Shown: positions 1 through 9,575 of the stretch, piece after piece
Layout: every line of letters starts with the position of its first letter
Numbering within the stretch: the first letter of the stretch is position 1
Source of the DNA: Porogramme epimiltina
Lineage: Eukaryota; Basidiomycota; Agaricomycetes; Polyporales; Polyporaceae
DNA: 20,899 bases
Direction: 5' to 3'
Assembly (NCBI GenBank): GCA_900155495.1
Contig: FTLJ01000143.1
Span: 1 to 20,899 of the forward strand
Position numbers and translations under genes: made by a program
Notes under the pieces: model-generated
What the model was told of the DNA's origin: nothing
Seen by the model: only the letters and a program-made list of their open reading frames with translations
Database searches by the model: none

Positions 1-663
1 GTACGCGGCGAGGATGGGGCGGGAGTTGAGGAGCGTCCCGGCGATGCCGGTGAGGGCGGAGAGGAGGAGGATCGCGCCCGAGAGGGTGAGAAGGACGAGC
101 AGGTCGAAATCCGCGACGTATGTCACGTCCGCGTGCTCCCAGGCTGGAGAGAGGCTGAGTGTAAGAACACAGCGGGGCCGGGCGGCGGACGCACCTCGGA
201 ACCATGTCAAAATGGCGCATATGAGCGCCGCGGCACCGTACACGAACACGGTGCACACGGACAGAAGCAGGCATCATTTGTGCACAGTCCAGCGCCCGAT
301 GCGCTCGATGCCGAGCCCGTCTCCGTCCTCGAGCATCGTCGCAGCGGCAGCACCGACATGTCCAACTCCGCGCGGTCGAGGGAACTTGCGTGTGAACTTG
401 TCCGTTGTGCTGGATGTGGACGCGAGAAGGGGACGCTTGTCCTTGATCAACGCCGGAACCCGTGTGCGTCCCTCGTCCGGGCTGGAACCGGTGGCTGACT
501 GGACTGTGGTGCTTTCGTCAGACGAGGGCGCGTGCGAGTACGTTGACGCCTCCGACTCGGTACGTGCAGTAAGCTGGCGACGGACCTGAGGACCCCTGCC
601 TGCACCCAGCTGGTTCCAAACACCACAGCAGCCGGGGATGTGTTTGCGTGTACTTGAAGACAT
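1..663 (-). CDS. Tetraspanin-like membrane protein, N-terminal part, interrupted by an in-frame TGA; runs off the left edge
   Basis: The proposed start is the ATG at 663-661 (MSSSTRKHIPGCCG...). Exon 1 is 663-195, a 51-bp GT...AG intron lies at 194-144, and exon 2 runs from 143 off the window. A hydrophilic, Ser/Thr-rich head of about 125 residues leads into RWTVHK, then a first membrane segment (LLLSVCTVFVYGAAALICAI), a short loop ending in AWEHADVTYVADFD, and a second segment ending LLNSRPILAAY. That arrangement and the LLNSRPILA block match what I recall of fungal tetraspanins, plasma-membrane scaffolds with four spans. The downstream half, with the large loop, is outside the window. Codon 130 (276-274) is TGA, where tetraspanin relatives carry Trp (HKWC), so one G-to-A change separates it from an open frame. 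No GT...AG intron that keeps the first span removes it. It is either a recent pseudogene or a base error. An upstream in-frame ATG at 756 is possible but less likely. Confidence 0.66.
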
Positions 664-833
664 AAGTGTAACTCCTTCTAGGTAAACAGAGGAGAGCGAG
701 CAATAATAGCTGCAAAGCACGAGTTGAAGGCAAGAGCGGACTGGGACAACAGACAACGAGCGGGCAACGACGTGATTTCTCTAAGTCTTTTTATTCTCAC
801 GGCCCCCTCCCGCCAAAGAGGCGACCAGTTTTC

Positions 834-914
834 CCAGTCGGTATAGCGAGTTGCCCAAATTTCACACTCCGATGATCCCGCTCCCAATTTGGGCTTCTCG
901 CTTACCGACTGGTC
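834..914. repeat. Near-perfect inverted repeat (hairpin-forming)
   Basis: The left arm (834-862) begins CCAGTCGGTATAGCGAG and ends GCCCAAATT. The right arm (885-914), reverse-complemented, gives CCAGTCGGTAAGCGAG and GCCCAAATT. The arms are about 28 bp, differ by a one-base indel and two substitutions, and flank a loop of about 22 bp. It sits midway between two divergent starts. It could be a dyad protein-binding site, a hairpin, or the remnant of a small inverted-repeat element. The sequence alone does not decide. Confidence 0.8.
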
Positions 915-983
915 TCGAGTCTAGCAAGCGAGCAGTGCTTTCATGGGCGGTGCATAATTCCCCGGGGTAAAGCATAATCGGGG

Positions 984-992
984 TATAAAATA
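984..992 (+). promoter_or_regulatory. TATA box (TATAAAATA)
   Basis: GGGGTATAAAATAAG is a strong TATA-box match. It lies about 150 bp upstream of the ATG at 1136 and on the same strand. It is the best independent support for transcription starting here. Confidence 0.5.
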
Positions 993-1135
993 AGATCATC
1001 GGATATTGAAATATGATACCATTCCTGTCGGAATTGATCCAACAGCGGCCGCATCCCCGTTAGAGGATCTCATCTCGCTCTACTATTCCCTTCTACTTCT
1101 TCGTAATCTCGTATTGTCGCACCTTCCGCTTCGAA

Positions 1136-1690
1136 ATGTTGCCCTCCCTCTCAACAACAATCAACGCATTGCAGGCAGAAACCCCCCCCTCTTACAAGCA
1201 TCCTCTTCGAGATCAATTTTCGACCCGCGCCCGGTCCTTCCGACTCTGAACACGCCGACTGCAACCTTAGCACGGATAGGAAGATGTCGCTTGCAGGTGA
1301 AGGGCTGGTGCGGGGCAAAGCAGCAGTTATGGTAGATGTACCTCCCTGGGAAGCCCGGTTGGTTTGGCCTCTTCTGTGAGCGTCACTCCTATCTTTCGCA
1401 TGCGATTCGCGCTCCGTGGTCATTTCTTTCACTTGTCTATCGATATTCGACCCATTCTCTTCTATCATTCCTCCCCTTCCCCTTCTCTGCACCGGCAGCC
1501 TTACATCATCTGTCGTGCGTGCTGTTGCCGTTCCGCACGGGCCATTCGAGACGTATTTCCAACGAGCCGTGTTGTTGTTCATGCACTCACACGGACTTAG
1601 GCAGGTGTGCTCCTCTCGAGTCACTTTTCGGCGCTGCTCCTTCTGTTCCGATACGGCATCTCCCTCATCATCCATGACTATGGTGAGTGA
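1136..1690 (+). CDS. Candidate small spliced protein with one or two membrane segments; not recognised
   Basis: A hypothetical four-exon model is 1136-1233, 1271-1375, 1499-1514 and 1601-1690, giving 102 aa. The most convincing part is the intron 1376-1498. It starts GTGAGC, has no internal AG for about 115 bp, has a long pyrimidine tract and ends GGCAG. A second intron, 1515-1600 (GTGCGT...TTAG), would leave a 16-nt microexon. The spliced frame ends in a hydrophobic stretch (VAGVLLSSHFSALLLLFRYG) and then IIHDYGE. The first intron (1234-1270, donor GTCCTT, 37 bp) is weak. If the second intron is retained, the frame stays open to about 1763 with a different C-terminus. No family was recognised. 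The region could equally be the leader of an unannotated transcript. It lies 200 bp upstream of the GST start on the same strand. Confidence 0.25.
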
Positions 1691-1834
1691 CACGTACCGG
1701 CACCGGGCCCGTGAACAGTGGGCTTATGAAATTTCTGTCAAGCAAAGTTCTGCTGCTGAATGAGCAACGGCACCGTAAAGCCGTCGTGTCGAAGAATGGG
1801 CCAACCTGAACCCGAGTAGCAACGGCTAGCAAGT

Positions 1835-1841
1835 GTATAAA
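1835..1841 (+). promoter_or_regulatory. TATA box of the GST gene
   Basis: GTGTATAAAGG lies 55 bp upstream of the ATG at 1890 on the same strand. That spacing suits a short leader. Confidence 0.55.
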
Positions 1842-1889
1842 GGCATTTGGCTGTTCCGGTGCCCACGCATCTTCCACGCACGATCCAAG

Positions 1890-2780
1890 ATGGTACAGTC
1901 GGGTCGCATTACTTTCTACACGTTCCCCGTAAGTTGTCCAACCGGGGTCCAGATCTACAGAGAGGAGCTGACTGAGGAGTTCTGCTTTCTCTAGTTTTCG
2001 CAGTATGCCCATCGTGTAAGGCTGGCTCTTGAAGAGACCCATGCGGAGTACACTCCTTATGTCGTCAATCTGGCCGCAAAGCCCGAATGGTTTACCGCGA
2101 GGGTAAATCCCGCTGGAACTGTATGTACTAATCTCGCTGGCGTTGGCGTATCTGACCTCTTCCTCTTTCGTAGGTTCCAGCACTCTCATTTGGAGGACCG
2201 GAATGCGCACCAGACGATCCATCCCCCGCAGCGGCGACTGTCACGGAGTCGCTCGTCATCCTCGAATTTCTCGCCGACATCTTCCCCGACGGCAACATCC
2301 TCCCGACCGATCCCGTCGAACGCGCCCGTGTGCGGCTCTTCGTGGCGTACTTCGAAGCCAAGTTCGTCGAAGGCGCGTTCAATGCCGTTTTTATGCGCGG
2401 CGAGTCTACGCGCGTCATTTTGGATGCGTTGGTAGACTTGCAGGATCGCCTCCCCGCAACGGGTTTTGCGTGTGGATCGTGGTCAATGGCGGAGATGGCT
2501 GCGGCGCCGTTCCTAGTTCGGACATGGATGATGTTGGAGCACGAGATCGGGAAGTATCCTCTCGGAGAGGGGAAGGAGGCGATCGCGGCTCTGCGCACCG
2601 ATAAGTATGCGCGCGTTGTCGGCTACGTGGAGGACATTAAGGCGCATCCAAGCTTCAAGAACACATGGGTAGAGGTACGTGCGTGCCTGTCTGCTGAATG
2701 CACCCACCGTTGACAGGGTCGGGCTACAGGAGGAACAACTGGAGGCATGGATGCACTATCTCGCTGTCCAGCGCGGATAA
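1890..2780 (+). CDS. Glutathione S-transferase, fungal Ser-type
   Basis: Four exons, 1890-1928, 1995-2120, 2174-2674 and 2730-2780, encode 238 aa. The protein is a cytosolic GST that would conjugate or reduce electrophiles with glutathione. Residues 7-85 form the thioredoxin-like domain: ITFYTFPFSQYAHRVRLALEE, the cis-Pro loop VPAL (56-59) and the glutathione-binding E-S pair (E80-S81, TESLVILEFLADIFPD). The rest is the all-helical C-terminal domain, ending EEQLEAWMHYLAVQRG. I chose the intron-1 acceptor CTCTAG at 1994 rather than CGCAG at 2003. It restores the usual spacing between YT and YAHR and supplies a candidate catalytic Ser15. The residue after it is Gln rather than the common Pro. 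Introns are 66, 53 and 55 bp. Stress detoxification is the family's usual role. The substrate cannot be inferred. Confidence 0.85.
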
Positions 2781-2948
2781 GCGCCCGACAAGTCGTTGCC
2801 TTTCAGTAGTTTGGTGGCTTCGGAACCTTTGATCAATGTCATTCGAGCTCTTCTTCGTCGCACATCCGCGCAACCCGATATGTAGTTCCGCGCCGTCACA
2901 CACGTTCCGCAAGGCGCCAAAGAGGCTTAGGGGCACACCCTAAGAAAT

Positions 2949-3171
2949 GCCAAGAAGTCGATTTAGGCATCGCTCCCTCCTCGCCCCTCACAGTTCGTGG
3001 CCCCACAACTCTATTTCTCGGGCCGAGAGCCAAGACGCCTGTGCAAGTACTTGGCCCTCTCGGACTTCGTGCTATCGACTACTTGCCCCAGGAACATCGG
3101 CCATAAGTAAACCCACACGTCTTTCCTCAGCATTTCACGAGCGACCCAGGTACCTCCGTCGGGGCGCCAAG
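2949..3171. promoter_or_regulatory. Cluster of PacC/Rim101-type sites upstream of the ENA ATPase
   Basis: GCCAAG occurs at 2949-2954, 3029-3034 and 3166-3171, and its complement CTTGGC at 3050-3055. These match the fungal PacC/Rim101 consensus GCCARG. Four sites fall in the 559 bp between the GST stop and the ENA start, where chance would give about one or none. Alkaline-pH control of ENA genes by PacC/Rim101 is established in other fungi. Function here is inferred. Confidence 0.45.
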
Positions 3172-3206
3172 CCTTGGATTCTGCTGCAGTCTGCAGCCTT
3201 CATGGG

Positions 3207-3215
3207 CATATAAGG
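3207..3215 (+). promoter_or_regulatory. TATA box of the ENA gene
   Basis: GGGCATATAAGGATGC lies about 125-130 bp upstream of the ATG at 3340. It is followed by a C/T-rich leader, typical of fungal promoters. Confidence 0.45.
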
Positions 3216-3339
3216 ATGCATATTCTCTCTCCGATGACGCTCGACACTGCCCCCCAAACAGCATTCGATCTCGACACGCCTCGACACGCATTGCCTCGCC
3301 GCTCCTACTGTCTCGATAACTCCATTCATCTCTATCGCA

Positions 3340-6300
3340 ATGCCGAGCATTCCCTCGAGAACGGCTACGCTCTCCACGGACCCGACGCTCGTTGGACATC
3401 CGGGCCACATAGCCGAGAAGAACAACTCGCAGGGATCAGTACGCGGATCCACCCCTCCGTACCAGTTTTCTGTTGGCGCAGTCGCGACGGAATACGATGT
3501 CGATACAGAAGCGGGCTTAGATGACGACCAAGCGCGAGATCGCCTTCAGCGATATGGTCCCAATGAGCTTGAGGGTGGCGAAGGCGTTAGTTGGGCGAGG
3601 GTGTTGATTTCGCAGTTAGGTACGCCGTTGTTCCTTTCTTGCTCGAGCCTCTTGTTCACCGCGTCTCCAGTCAACGCAATGGTCCTTGTCATGATTGTTG
3701 CCTTCGCCGTGTCCCTCGCCATTCGATCATGGATTGAAGGGGGAGTTATCGCTGGTACGTGCTCTAGTGTCGAGCATGTCCCCCTCGTGGTCTCATACTA
3801 TCTTTTGCAGGGGTGATTGTGCTGAATGTCGTCGTCGGCTTCTTACAGCAATACACTGCGGAACGCACAATGTAGGCTTTCAAGCTCGTACGAATCACTT
3901 CACGAATCTGACGAAATGCTTCCAGGGACTCTCTTCGCTCTCTCGCATCCCCATCTGCAAATGTCATCCGCAACTCCCACAGCATGATTATCTCCTCCGT
4001 CCAGCTCGTTCCTGGGGACATCGTCGTGCTTAAGACCGGCGACGTCGTCCCCGCCGACCTGCGCCTCTTCGACACGATGAACTTCGAAGTCGATGAGTCC
4101 CTCCTCACCGGAGAGTCTATCCCTGTCGCGAAGCAGGCGGGCGCATGCTACGATGGCGATGTCTCCGTCGGCGACCGGCTCAACATGGCGTATTCGTCGA
4201 GCACGGTGACCAAAGGCCGCGCTCAGGGCATTGTCACCGCGACAGGGATGAAGACGGAGATCGGCGCTATTGCGGCGAGTTTGCAAGGCAAGGGCGGGTC
4301 GAGGGTGCGGAAGGTGCGAAGGAACGAAGAGGGGAAGAAACTCTTCCACTATTACGTGTCGGCGTACGCGCTTACCGTCACGGATACGATTGGACGGTTC
4401 TTGGGGGTGAATGTGGGCACGCCGCTCCAGCGGAGGCTTAGCCAGCTCGCCGTTGTCCTATTCGGCTTCGCGGTAGTGCTAGCAGTAATCGTCGCGGCAG
4501 CCAACCGGTTCGTGAACAACCGCGTCGTCATCATCTATGCGGTTTCGACTGGTACGTTCAACCAAACGTAATGTCCGCCTCTTGCTCACTCTTAACGCAG
4601 GGTTATGCATGATCCCCGCGTCCCTCATCGTCGTTTTAACGATCACCTTCGCGGTGAGCACGAAGCGCATGGCGGCGCGCCACGTCATCGTACGCAAGCT
4701 CGACTCTATCGAGGCGCTGGGCGCAGTCAGCGATATCTGCTCTGATAAGACTGGTGAGTACGTTCCAAATAGAATTATCGCAAGTGGCTGACATGTTAGC
4801 AGGCACGTTAACTCAGGGTCGCATGGTCGCGCGTATTGTTTGGGTACCAACGATCGGCACCTGGACTCTTCGCGGTTCGAACGACCCGTTCAACCCCCAC
4901 GATGGCGCGTTGGTTTTCCGCGCTGGATCGCCCTCTATTCCTATCAAAACCGATGTCGGCGACGAGAAGACCAGTGACAATGTTTTGGGTGACGCCAAAG
5001 CCTTGGATGAGCTCCTCCAATGCGCGTCTCTCTGCAACATCGCATCGGTCTTCCAGGAGCCGATCAAGCAGAATCACAGCAAGGGGGAGACGGTGTGGTC
5101 TGCACGAGGCGACCCTACGGAAATGTGTGTATCGCTATCCTCGAACAGAATCCCGCCCGCTCATCATCTTGATAGCGCTCTCCAAGTGCTAGCGCATAGG
5201 TTCGGTCGCGGTCGTCCGTCTATGATCGACCAGGGATATACTCAGCTTGCCGAGTATCCCTTCTCATCCGACCTCAAGCGGATGGCCGTAATCTTCCGCC
5301 GCCCACCGGGTACTCCAAACCTCGACGACGCCCAGCAGGACGAGAAGGCGAAGTGTGTGGCGCTCATGAAGGGCGCCGTAGAGCGCGTACTCGACGCGTG
5401 CACACACGTGTACACGCGCGATGGCGCGCGCGAGATCAAGGGCACTCACCAGGACGAGGTCATGCGTAACGTGGATGCCATGGCGGCGCAGGGCTTGCGC
5501 GTGTTGGGCCTCGCCGGACGCGAATGGTCAGGCGGTGCGGAAGATGTCGAACGCGCGAAGGTGGAGACGGGTATGACGTTTTTGGGTTTGGTGGGGATCT
5601 ACGACCCCCCGCGTGCGTTTCTTCCCTTCATGAGCAACGTGCCTCCGCTGATGCTCCGGAACTCATAGGAGTCGAATCACGCGCGGCCGTAGAAGACTGC
5701 CGGCGCGCGGGCATCGTCGTGCATATGCTCACTGGCGACCATCCAAGCACGGCGACTGCAATCGCGCGAGAGATAGGCATCATTCCAGCCGGAGACCTTG
5801 CGCGTTTGCCGCGTTATACTGTGGTCACTGCTCCCGAGTTCGATAGGCTGTCGGACGATGAGGTAGACAAGATGGAGGAGCTCCCTAGAGTCATTGGACG
5901 ATGCTCGCCAGAGACGAAAGTTCGGATGATTGAAGCTTTGCACAGGAGGAAGAAGTTCGCAGCGATGAGTAAGCGTTATCTTGTCTCCTTGTAAGCCACT
6001 ACTCAGAAGTCCCACAGCGGGAGATGGTGTCAACGATAGCCCGAGCCTCTCTCGCGCAGATGTTGGTATTGGAATGGGGAGTGGATCTGACGTCGCGAAG
6101 AACGCGTCTGGTATGTTCGCCAACCTGAGTTCTGGGGCGCGTCTGAGTCCCGACCTCCACATCTAGACATTGTTTTGACCGACGACAACTTCGCGTCCAT
6201 CATCGCGGCTATCCGAGAGGGTCGCCGATCGTTCGACAACATCAAGTCTTTCGCGCTCCATTTGCTCGCCGGCAACGTTGGTCAAGCTATTGTCCTTATG

Positions 6301-7247
6301 GTCGGGTTGGCGTTCAAGGACCAGGAGAACCTCTCCGTCTTCCCGCTCAGTCCTGGTGAGGATATCACATCTTACCATTATAGCGCCTAGTACTTACAAG
6401 GTTTGCAGTCGAGGTCTTGTGGGTGGTCGTAATCACGTCTGGTCCACCGGCCATGGGACTCGGCATGCAGGATGCCGCGCAGGACATCATGCGGCGTCCT
6501 CCACACAACGCACGCCGCGGTATCCTCAACACAGGTCAGTCTCCACACGTCCTCAGTTTGTACTCATCATTGACTCCATGTTGTCCCGATAGAACTCCTC
6601 ATCGACATGGTCGCGTATGGGGTCATTCTTGGCGCAATCTCCCTCTCTTCCTTCGTGATAGTCATCTGGGGCTTCAAGGACGGCGATCTGGGAACCGGCG
6701 GTTGCAACGACTCGCGTGACGGGTGCGAGACCGTCTTCCGCGCGCGAGCCACCTGTTTCGCCTCCGTCAGCTGGCTCTGCCTCCTGCTTGCCTGGGAGAT
6801 GGTCGACCTCCGCCGCAGCCTGTTCAGGATGCAATCGAAGACCACCACGCCATGGACGCAGTGGGCGCGCGACGTGTGGGCGAATCAGGTGCTGTTTTGG
6901 GTGAGTCGCAACGCCTTTGTGCTGCGTGCATCGTTGTTAAACTGACGTGCACGAATGACTGCAGTCCGTCGTGTTGGGCTTCGCTGTAACGTTCCCTGTC
7001 ATCTATATCCCTGTCATCAATGACAAGGTGTTTCTACACGCACCGATCACTTGGGAGGTGCGTTCTTTCTCGTCTAAGTTGTATGCCTCACCGGCGGTAC
7101 TAACGCTCGTACACCTGGCAGTGGGCGATTGTCTTCGTCGGCGCGTTTCTGTTCCTGCTTTGCGTTGAATCGTGGAAGCTCTGCAAGCGCGTTTACTTCA
7201 GGCGTGTGGAGTCACGGTGCGTGCAGGACATAGGGCCCACACCATGA
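3340..7247 (+). CDS. ENA: ENA-type Na+/K+-exporting P-type ATPase (type IID)
   Basis: Fourteen exons join in frame: 3340-3619, 3671-3754, 3811-3871, 3926-4551, 4601-4753, 4803-5124, 5176-5612, 5669-5968, 6018-6110, 6167-6355, 6409-6534, 6593-6900, 6965-7057 and 7122-7247. They give 1065 aa, the usual ENA length. The pump expels Na+ or K+ across the plasma membrane using ATP. Visible motifs are the actuator-loop LTGES (T203-S206), IPASL in M4 (355-359), the phosphorylation motif DKTGTLT with Asp399, the nucleotide-binding MKGA (K574), [10 protein letters not shown], and the hinge TGDGVNDSP (Asp757 and Asp761). Hydrophobic helices flank the cytoplasmic head, and C-terminal spans end near [13 protein letters not shown]. 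Overall wording ([32 protein letters not shown]) fits ENA rather than Ca2+ or H+ pumps. All 13 introns are 49-64 bp. Intron 1 is 51 bp with no stop, so its retention would insert 17 residues in frame. The PacC-like sites upstream suggest alkaline-pH induction. Confidence 0.95.
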
Positions 7248-7845
7248 TTGCCCTCGCATACAAGTCCATCACACCAGTGGCGGAAAACACGCTTGCATCG
7301 CGCCCTTGCCTCATGTGATCAACGCACGTTACCCCCAAGCTTTCTTCCTGGTGTAAAACTACGCTGGGGAGCGTTCTCTACAGTAGAGCAACATGTATGT
7401 AAACTAGTACAAGTCGCGTATGTATCATGACGTTTTTATTCTACTGTTTGTGTCACGAGGGGTCATAATGCGCGACGTCCGACTTTCGATGAAGTACGAA
7501 CGATTTATAGTTCAATTCACTACTATTGATGGAAGTGAAAGTGAGTGCCCCTGTTCCACACTCTGCGCAGGCTGATGAACTTATTAGTTCTAGACTCTCG
7601 GTGTCTTGAGAAATATGGCACAGAACAGGCTTCAAGAGTCCACCTAGCTCCGTTGACGGTGCTCAGCGTTTAAGTGGCAGTAGGTCCACCACAAGCTTCC
7701 CTGAAGAACACAATGGCCGCACAGCGATCATTTTTTCGAGACCGCACTGCGTGCTACATATCGCGTTCATTAGGATGATCGGTATAAGTTTGGAATGCTG
7801 CAGGGGAGAGATCCTGTAAGCCGTCTGCAGCTTCTTGCCCTCCAT
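7248..7845. other. Intergenic region between the ENA gene and the membrane-protein gene
   Basis: This 598-bp stretch has a visibly higher A/T content than the flanking genes and would hold the ENA 3' end and the next promoter. A TATA-like GGTATAAG is at 7781-7788. No supported gene was seen. Confidence 0.5.
7783..7788 (+). promoter_or_regulatory. TATA-like element (TATAAG)
   Basis: It lies 63 bp upstream of the ATG at 7846 but only 12 bp upstream of the first in-frame ATG (7795). This favours 7846 as the real start. Confidence 0.4.
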
Positions 7846-9105
7846 ATGCCTCCTCCACTAATCCGCCGCATCCTCGACGTCGCGCGCACCTCGAAGAACA
7901 CATCGCCGTCCTTCGCAGCCGAGCGCATGTCATGGCGCAGCCCCGAGGACATCCTCACTCTTCTTATGCTCATCGGCGGCGACATCGTCCAGCGCGCGGT
8001 CGCGCAGCTCGCCGGTGCCGGCCCCTGGTGGTTCACGCCCGTCGCGTTCTCGTTCGGCTGGCTCGGGTACGCCGTGTCCACGCTCATGGGCGCGATGGGC
8101 GACGGGCGACTCACGCCCGAGCCGGACTGGGACGCGACGTTCATCAACGCGAAGTCGGGGTACACGCGCGACAACCATTCGTGGATCCTCGGCAGGCTCT
8201 TGCGTGACCACGAGCATCTTGCAAGACCGCGGGAGGTGTGCGGTCTTACCATGGCGTTCTTCGAAACAGTGGCGCCTGTGAAACCCGCCCGGGACTGGTT
8301 GTGGTGGACCGGGGTTGCTACAATCATCGTCCAGCTCGGTATCGCAGTCATTCCCGGCATCCTCCATGGGAACTGGGTCATCCTCATCGTAACGGGCGGC
8401 GGGACCCTACTCGCTCTCACAGGAGGTGGTCTCAAACAGTGGACGATGGAGAAGCTGAAAGCGCGCAAAGTGGACCCGGGGAAGCGCGACATTTCCATCT
8501 TGACACGGGGCAACGGAAGGGTGTTCGCAATGGTCATCATCAGCGATGGCGTTGGCCTGCGACTGGAAGACCTGGCGAGCGGAGGCGATGAAAGGATGCT
8601 CTGGACTTCCGCCGCCACAGCGGTGCTCGCGATCCTGTGGGTGGTCCTCCTCCTCACAGTTGAGGGTCTGGATGGGGATGCGTGGTACATGCTCGCTGTG
8701 GGAGGCCTTGGGATGTTGCAGAATGTCCTCGCGGCAGGCATGCGCCGCAGCGCCGCAGCCCTAGGATTCCATTTCCGCAAGATGGACGAGGCGAGGGACA
8801 TCCTCCCAGAGCTGACAACGAATTCCGGCGCTGGTGGGGGGATCAAAGTGATGAAAGCTCTTTTGGAGGCGGAAGTCAAGGAGCCGGGAGTCGGAATTGC
8901 TCTCGTGGACATCTTTTTCCCTGGAGGGAAGACTGAGAAGGAGGAGGAGGAATGGAACACGATGAAGACGACAAGGAAAGAGAGGGAGAGGGAGGCGACA
9001 GCGAAGCGGGAGGAAGACAGAATGAGACTCCAGAGTATCATCCAAGACAGTGTACAGTTGACGTTTGGAAATGGCTCTAGCGGCATCAATGCAAAGGTTG
9101 GCTGA
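7846..9105 (+). CDS. Multi-pass integral membrane protein, fungal, function unknown
   Basis: An uninterrupted 419-aa frame. I start at the ATG of 7846 (MPPPLIRRILD) because a TATA-like box sits about 60 bp upstream; an in-frame ATG at 7795 would add 17 residues. Hydrophobic segments lie near residues 61-83 (WWFTPVAFSFGWLGYAVST), 153-175, 176-194, 254-272 and 280-298, suggesting five spans. A conserved-looking loop has DATFINAKSGYTRDNHSWILG, and LTRGNG follows the third span. The tail (about 358-400) is strongly charged (KTEKEEEEW...KEREREATAKREEDR) and probably helical. I recall many basidiomycete hypothetical membrane proteins with RSPEDILTL, LIGGDIVQRA and FTPVAFSFGW, but no assigned function. 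Lack of introns contrasts with its neighbours. A 449-codon open frame on the opposite strand is a shadow of its codon bias. Confidence 0.85.
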   Translation: MPPPLIRRILDVARTSKNTSPSFAAERMSWRSPEDILTLLMLIGGDIVQRAVAQLAGAGPWWFTPVAFSFGWLGYAVSTLMGAMGDGRLTPEPDWDATFINAKSGYTRDNHSWILGRLLRDHEHLARPREVCGLTMAFFETVAPVKPARDWLWWTGVATIIVQLGIAVIPGILHGNWVILIVTGGGTLLALTGGGLKQWTMEKLKARKVDPGKRDISILTRGNGRVFAMVIISDGVGLRLEDLASGGDERMLWTSAATAVLAILWVVLLLTVEGLDGDAWYMLAVGGLGMLQNVLAAGMRRSAAALGFHFRKMDEARDILPELTTNSGAGGGIKVMKALLEAEVKEPGVGIALVDIFFPGGKTEKEEEEWNTMKTTRKEREREATAKREEDRMRLQSIIQDSVQLTFGNGSSGINAKVG

Positions 9106-9575
9106 TGACAGCAGGTCATTTTTAGGGCTAGGTTATGGCAGCCGGTACTAGCAGCTGCAGTGGGCCGCGGGCGGTTTGCTGCTACGATGTATTCATGTAT
9201 TATATATATATCTGTATCGAAGACGTTTTAGGCATGGTTTCCAACATGCACTAAAACCGTACTTGTTTGCAATGCATTCAGAGACTGAATTGGTCAGTGG
9301 GCAAGCATATGTAGCTCTAAACAACCCATCGGGGCCGCAACCTCCCTCAGCTTCAAGTGCGCATGAACGCGTTCCGACCGGCCCTAAGCTCATGACGTCA
9401 TCTGCACAGTTTAGACGCCGCGGAGCCCCACGAGATCGTCGTCGCCGATGACGCGGGCGACGTCGATGAGACTCACCCACTACTCCTACTACTCCTAATA
9501 CCACCCCGGACAAAACCCCACCATGCATTCTAAACAACTGCCTCCTCATGCCTGCGTCCTCCCCAATACGCCACC
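9106..9575. other. Intergenic region upstream of the DUF3292 gene
   Basis: This 470-bp stretch contains a short TA-dinucleotide run (about 9199-9212), a TGACGTCA palindrome (9393-9400) and a small CTACTC/CTACTACTCC repeat (about 9477-9499). No supported gene was seen. The next ATG at 9576 has a CACCATGG context. Confidence 0.5.
9393..9400. promoter_or_regulatory. CRE/ATF-type palindrome TGACGTCA
   Basis: A perfect 8-bp CRE (bZIP ATF/CREB site) lies about 180 bp upstream of the DUF3292 start. Fungal Atf1/Sko1-type factors bind this sequence. Binding here is inferred. Confidence 0.4.

Larger units (their letters stand above)
664..1135. promoter_or_regulatory. Divergent intergenic region between the tetraspanin-like gene and the next candidate gene
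   Basis: This 472-bp stretch separates the minus-strand start at 663 from the candidate plus-strand start at 1136, so it would serve as promoter for both. It contains a near-perfect inverted repeat (834-914) and a plus-strand TATA box (984-992). I see no convincing coding sequence in it. Confidence 0.4.

Noticed and set aside
7770..9119. A 449-codon open frame on the minus strand opposite the membrane-protein gene
   Set aside because: It mirrors the plus-strand gene. Its product is low-complexity, Ser/Pro/Arg-rich and without domain pattern, while the plus strand has clear membrane spans.
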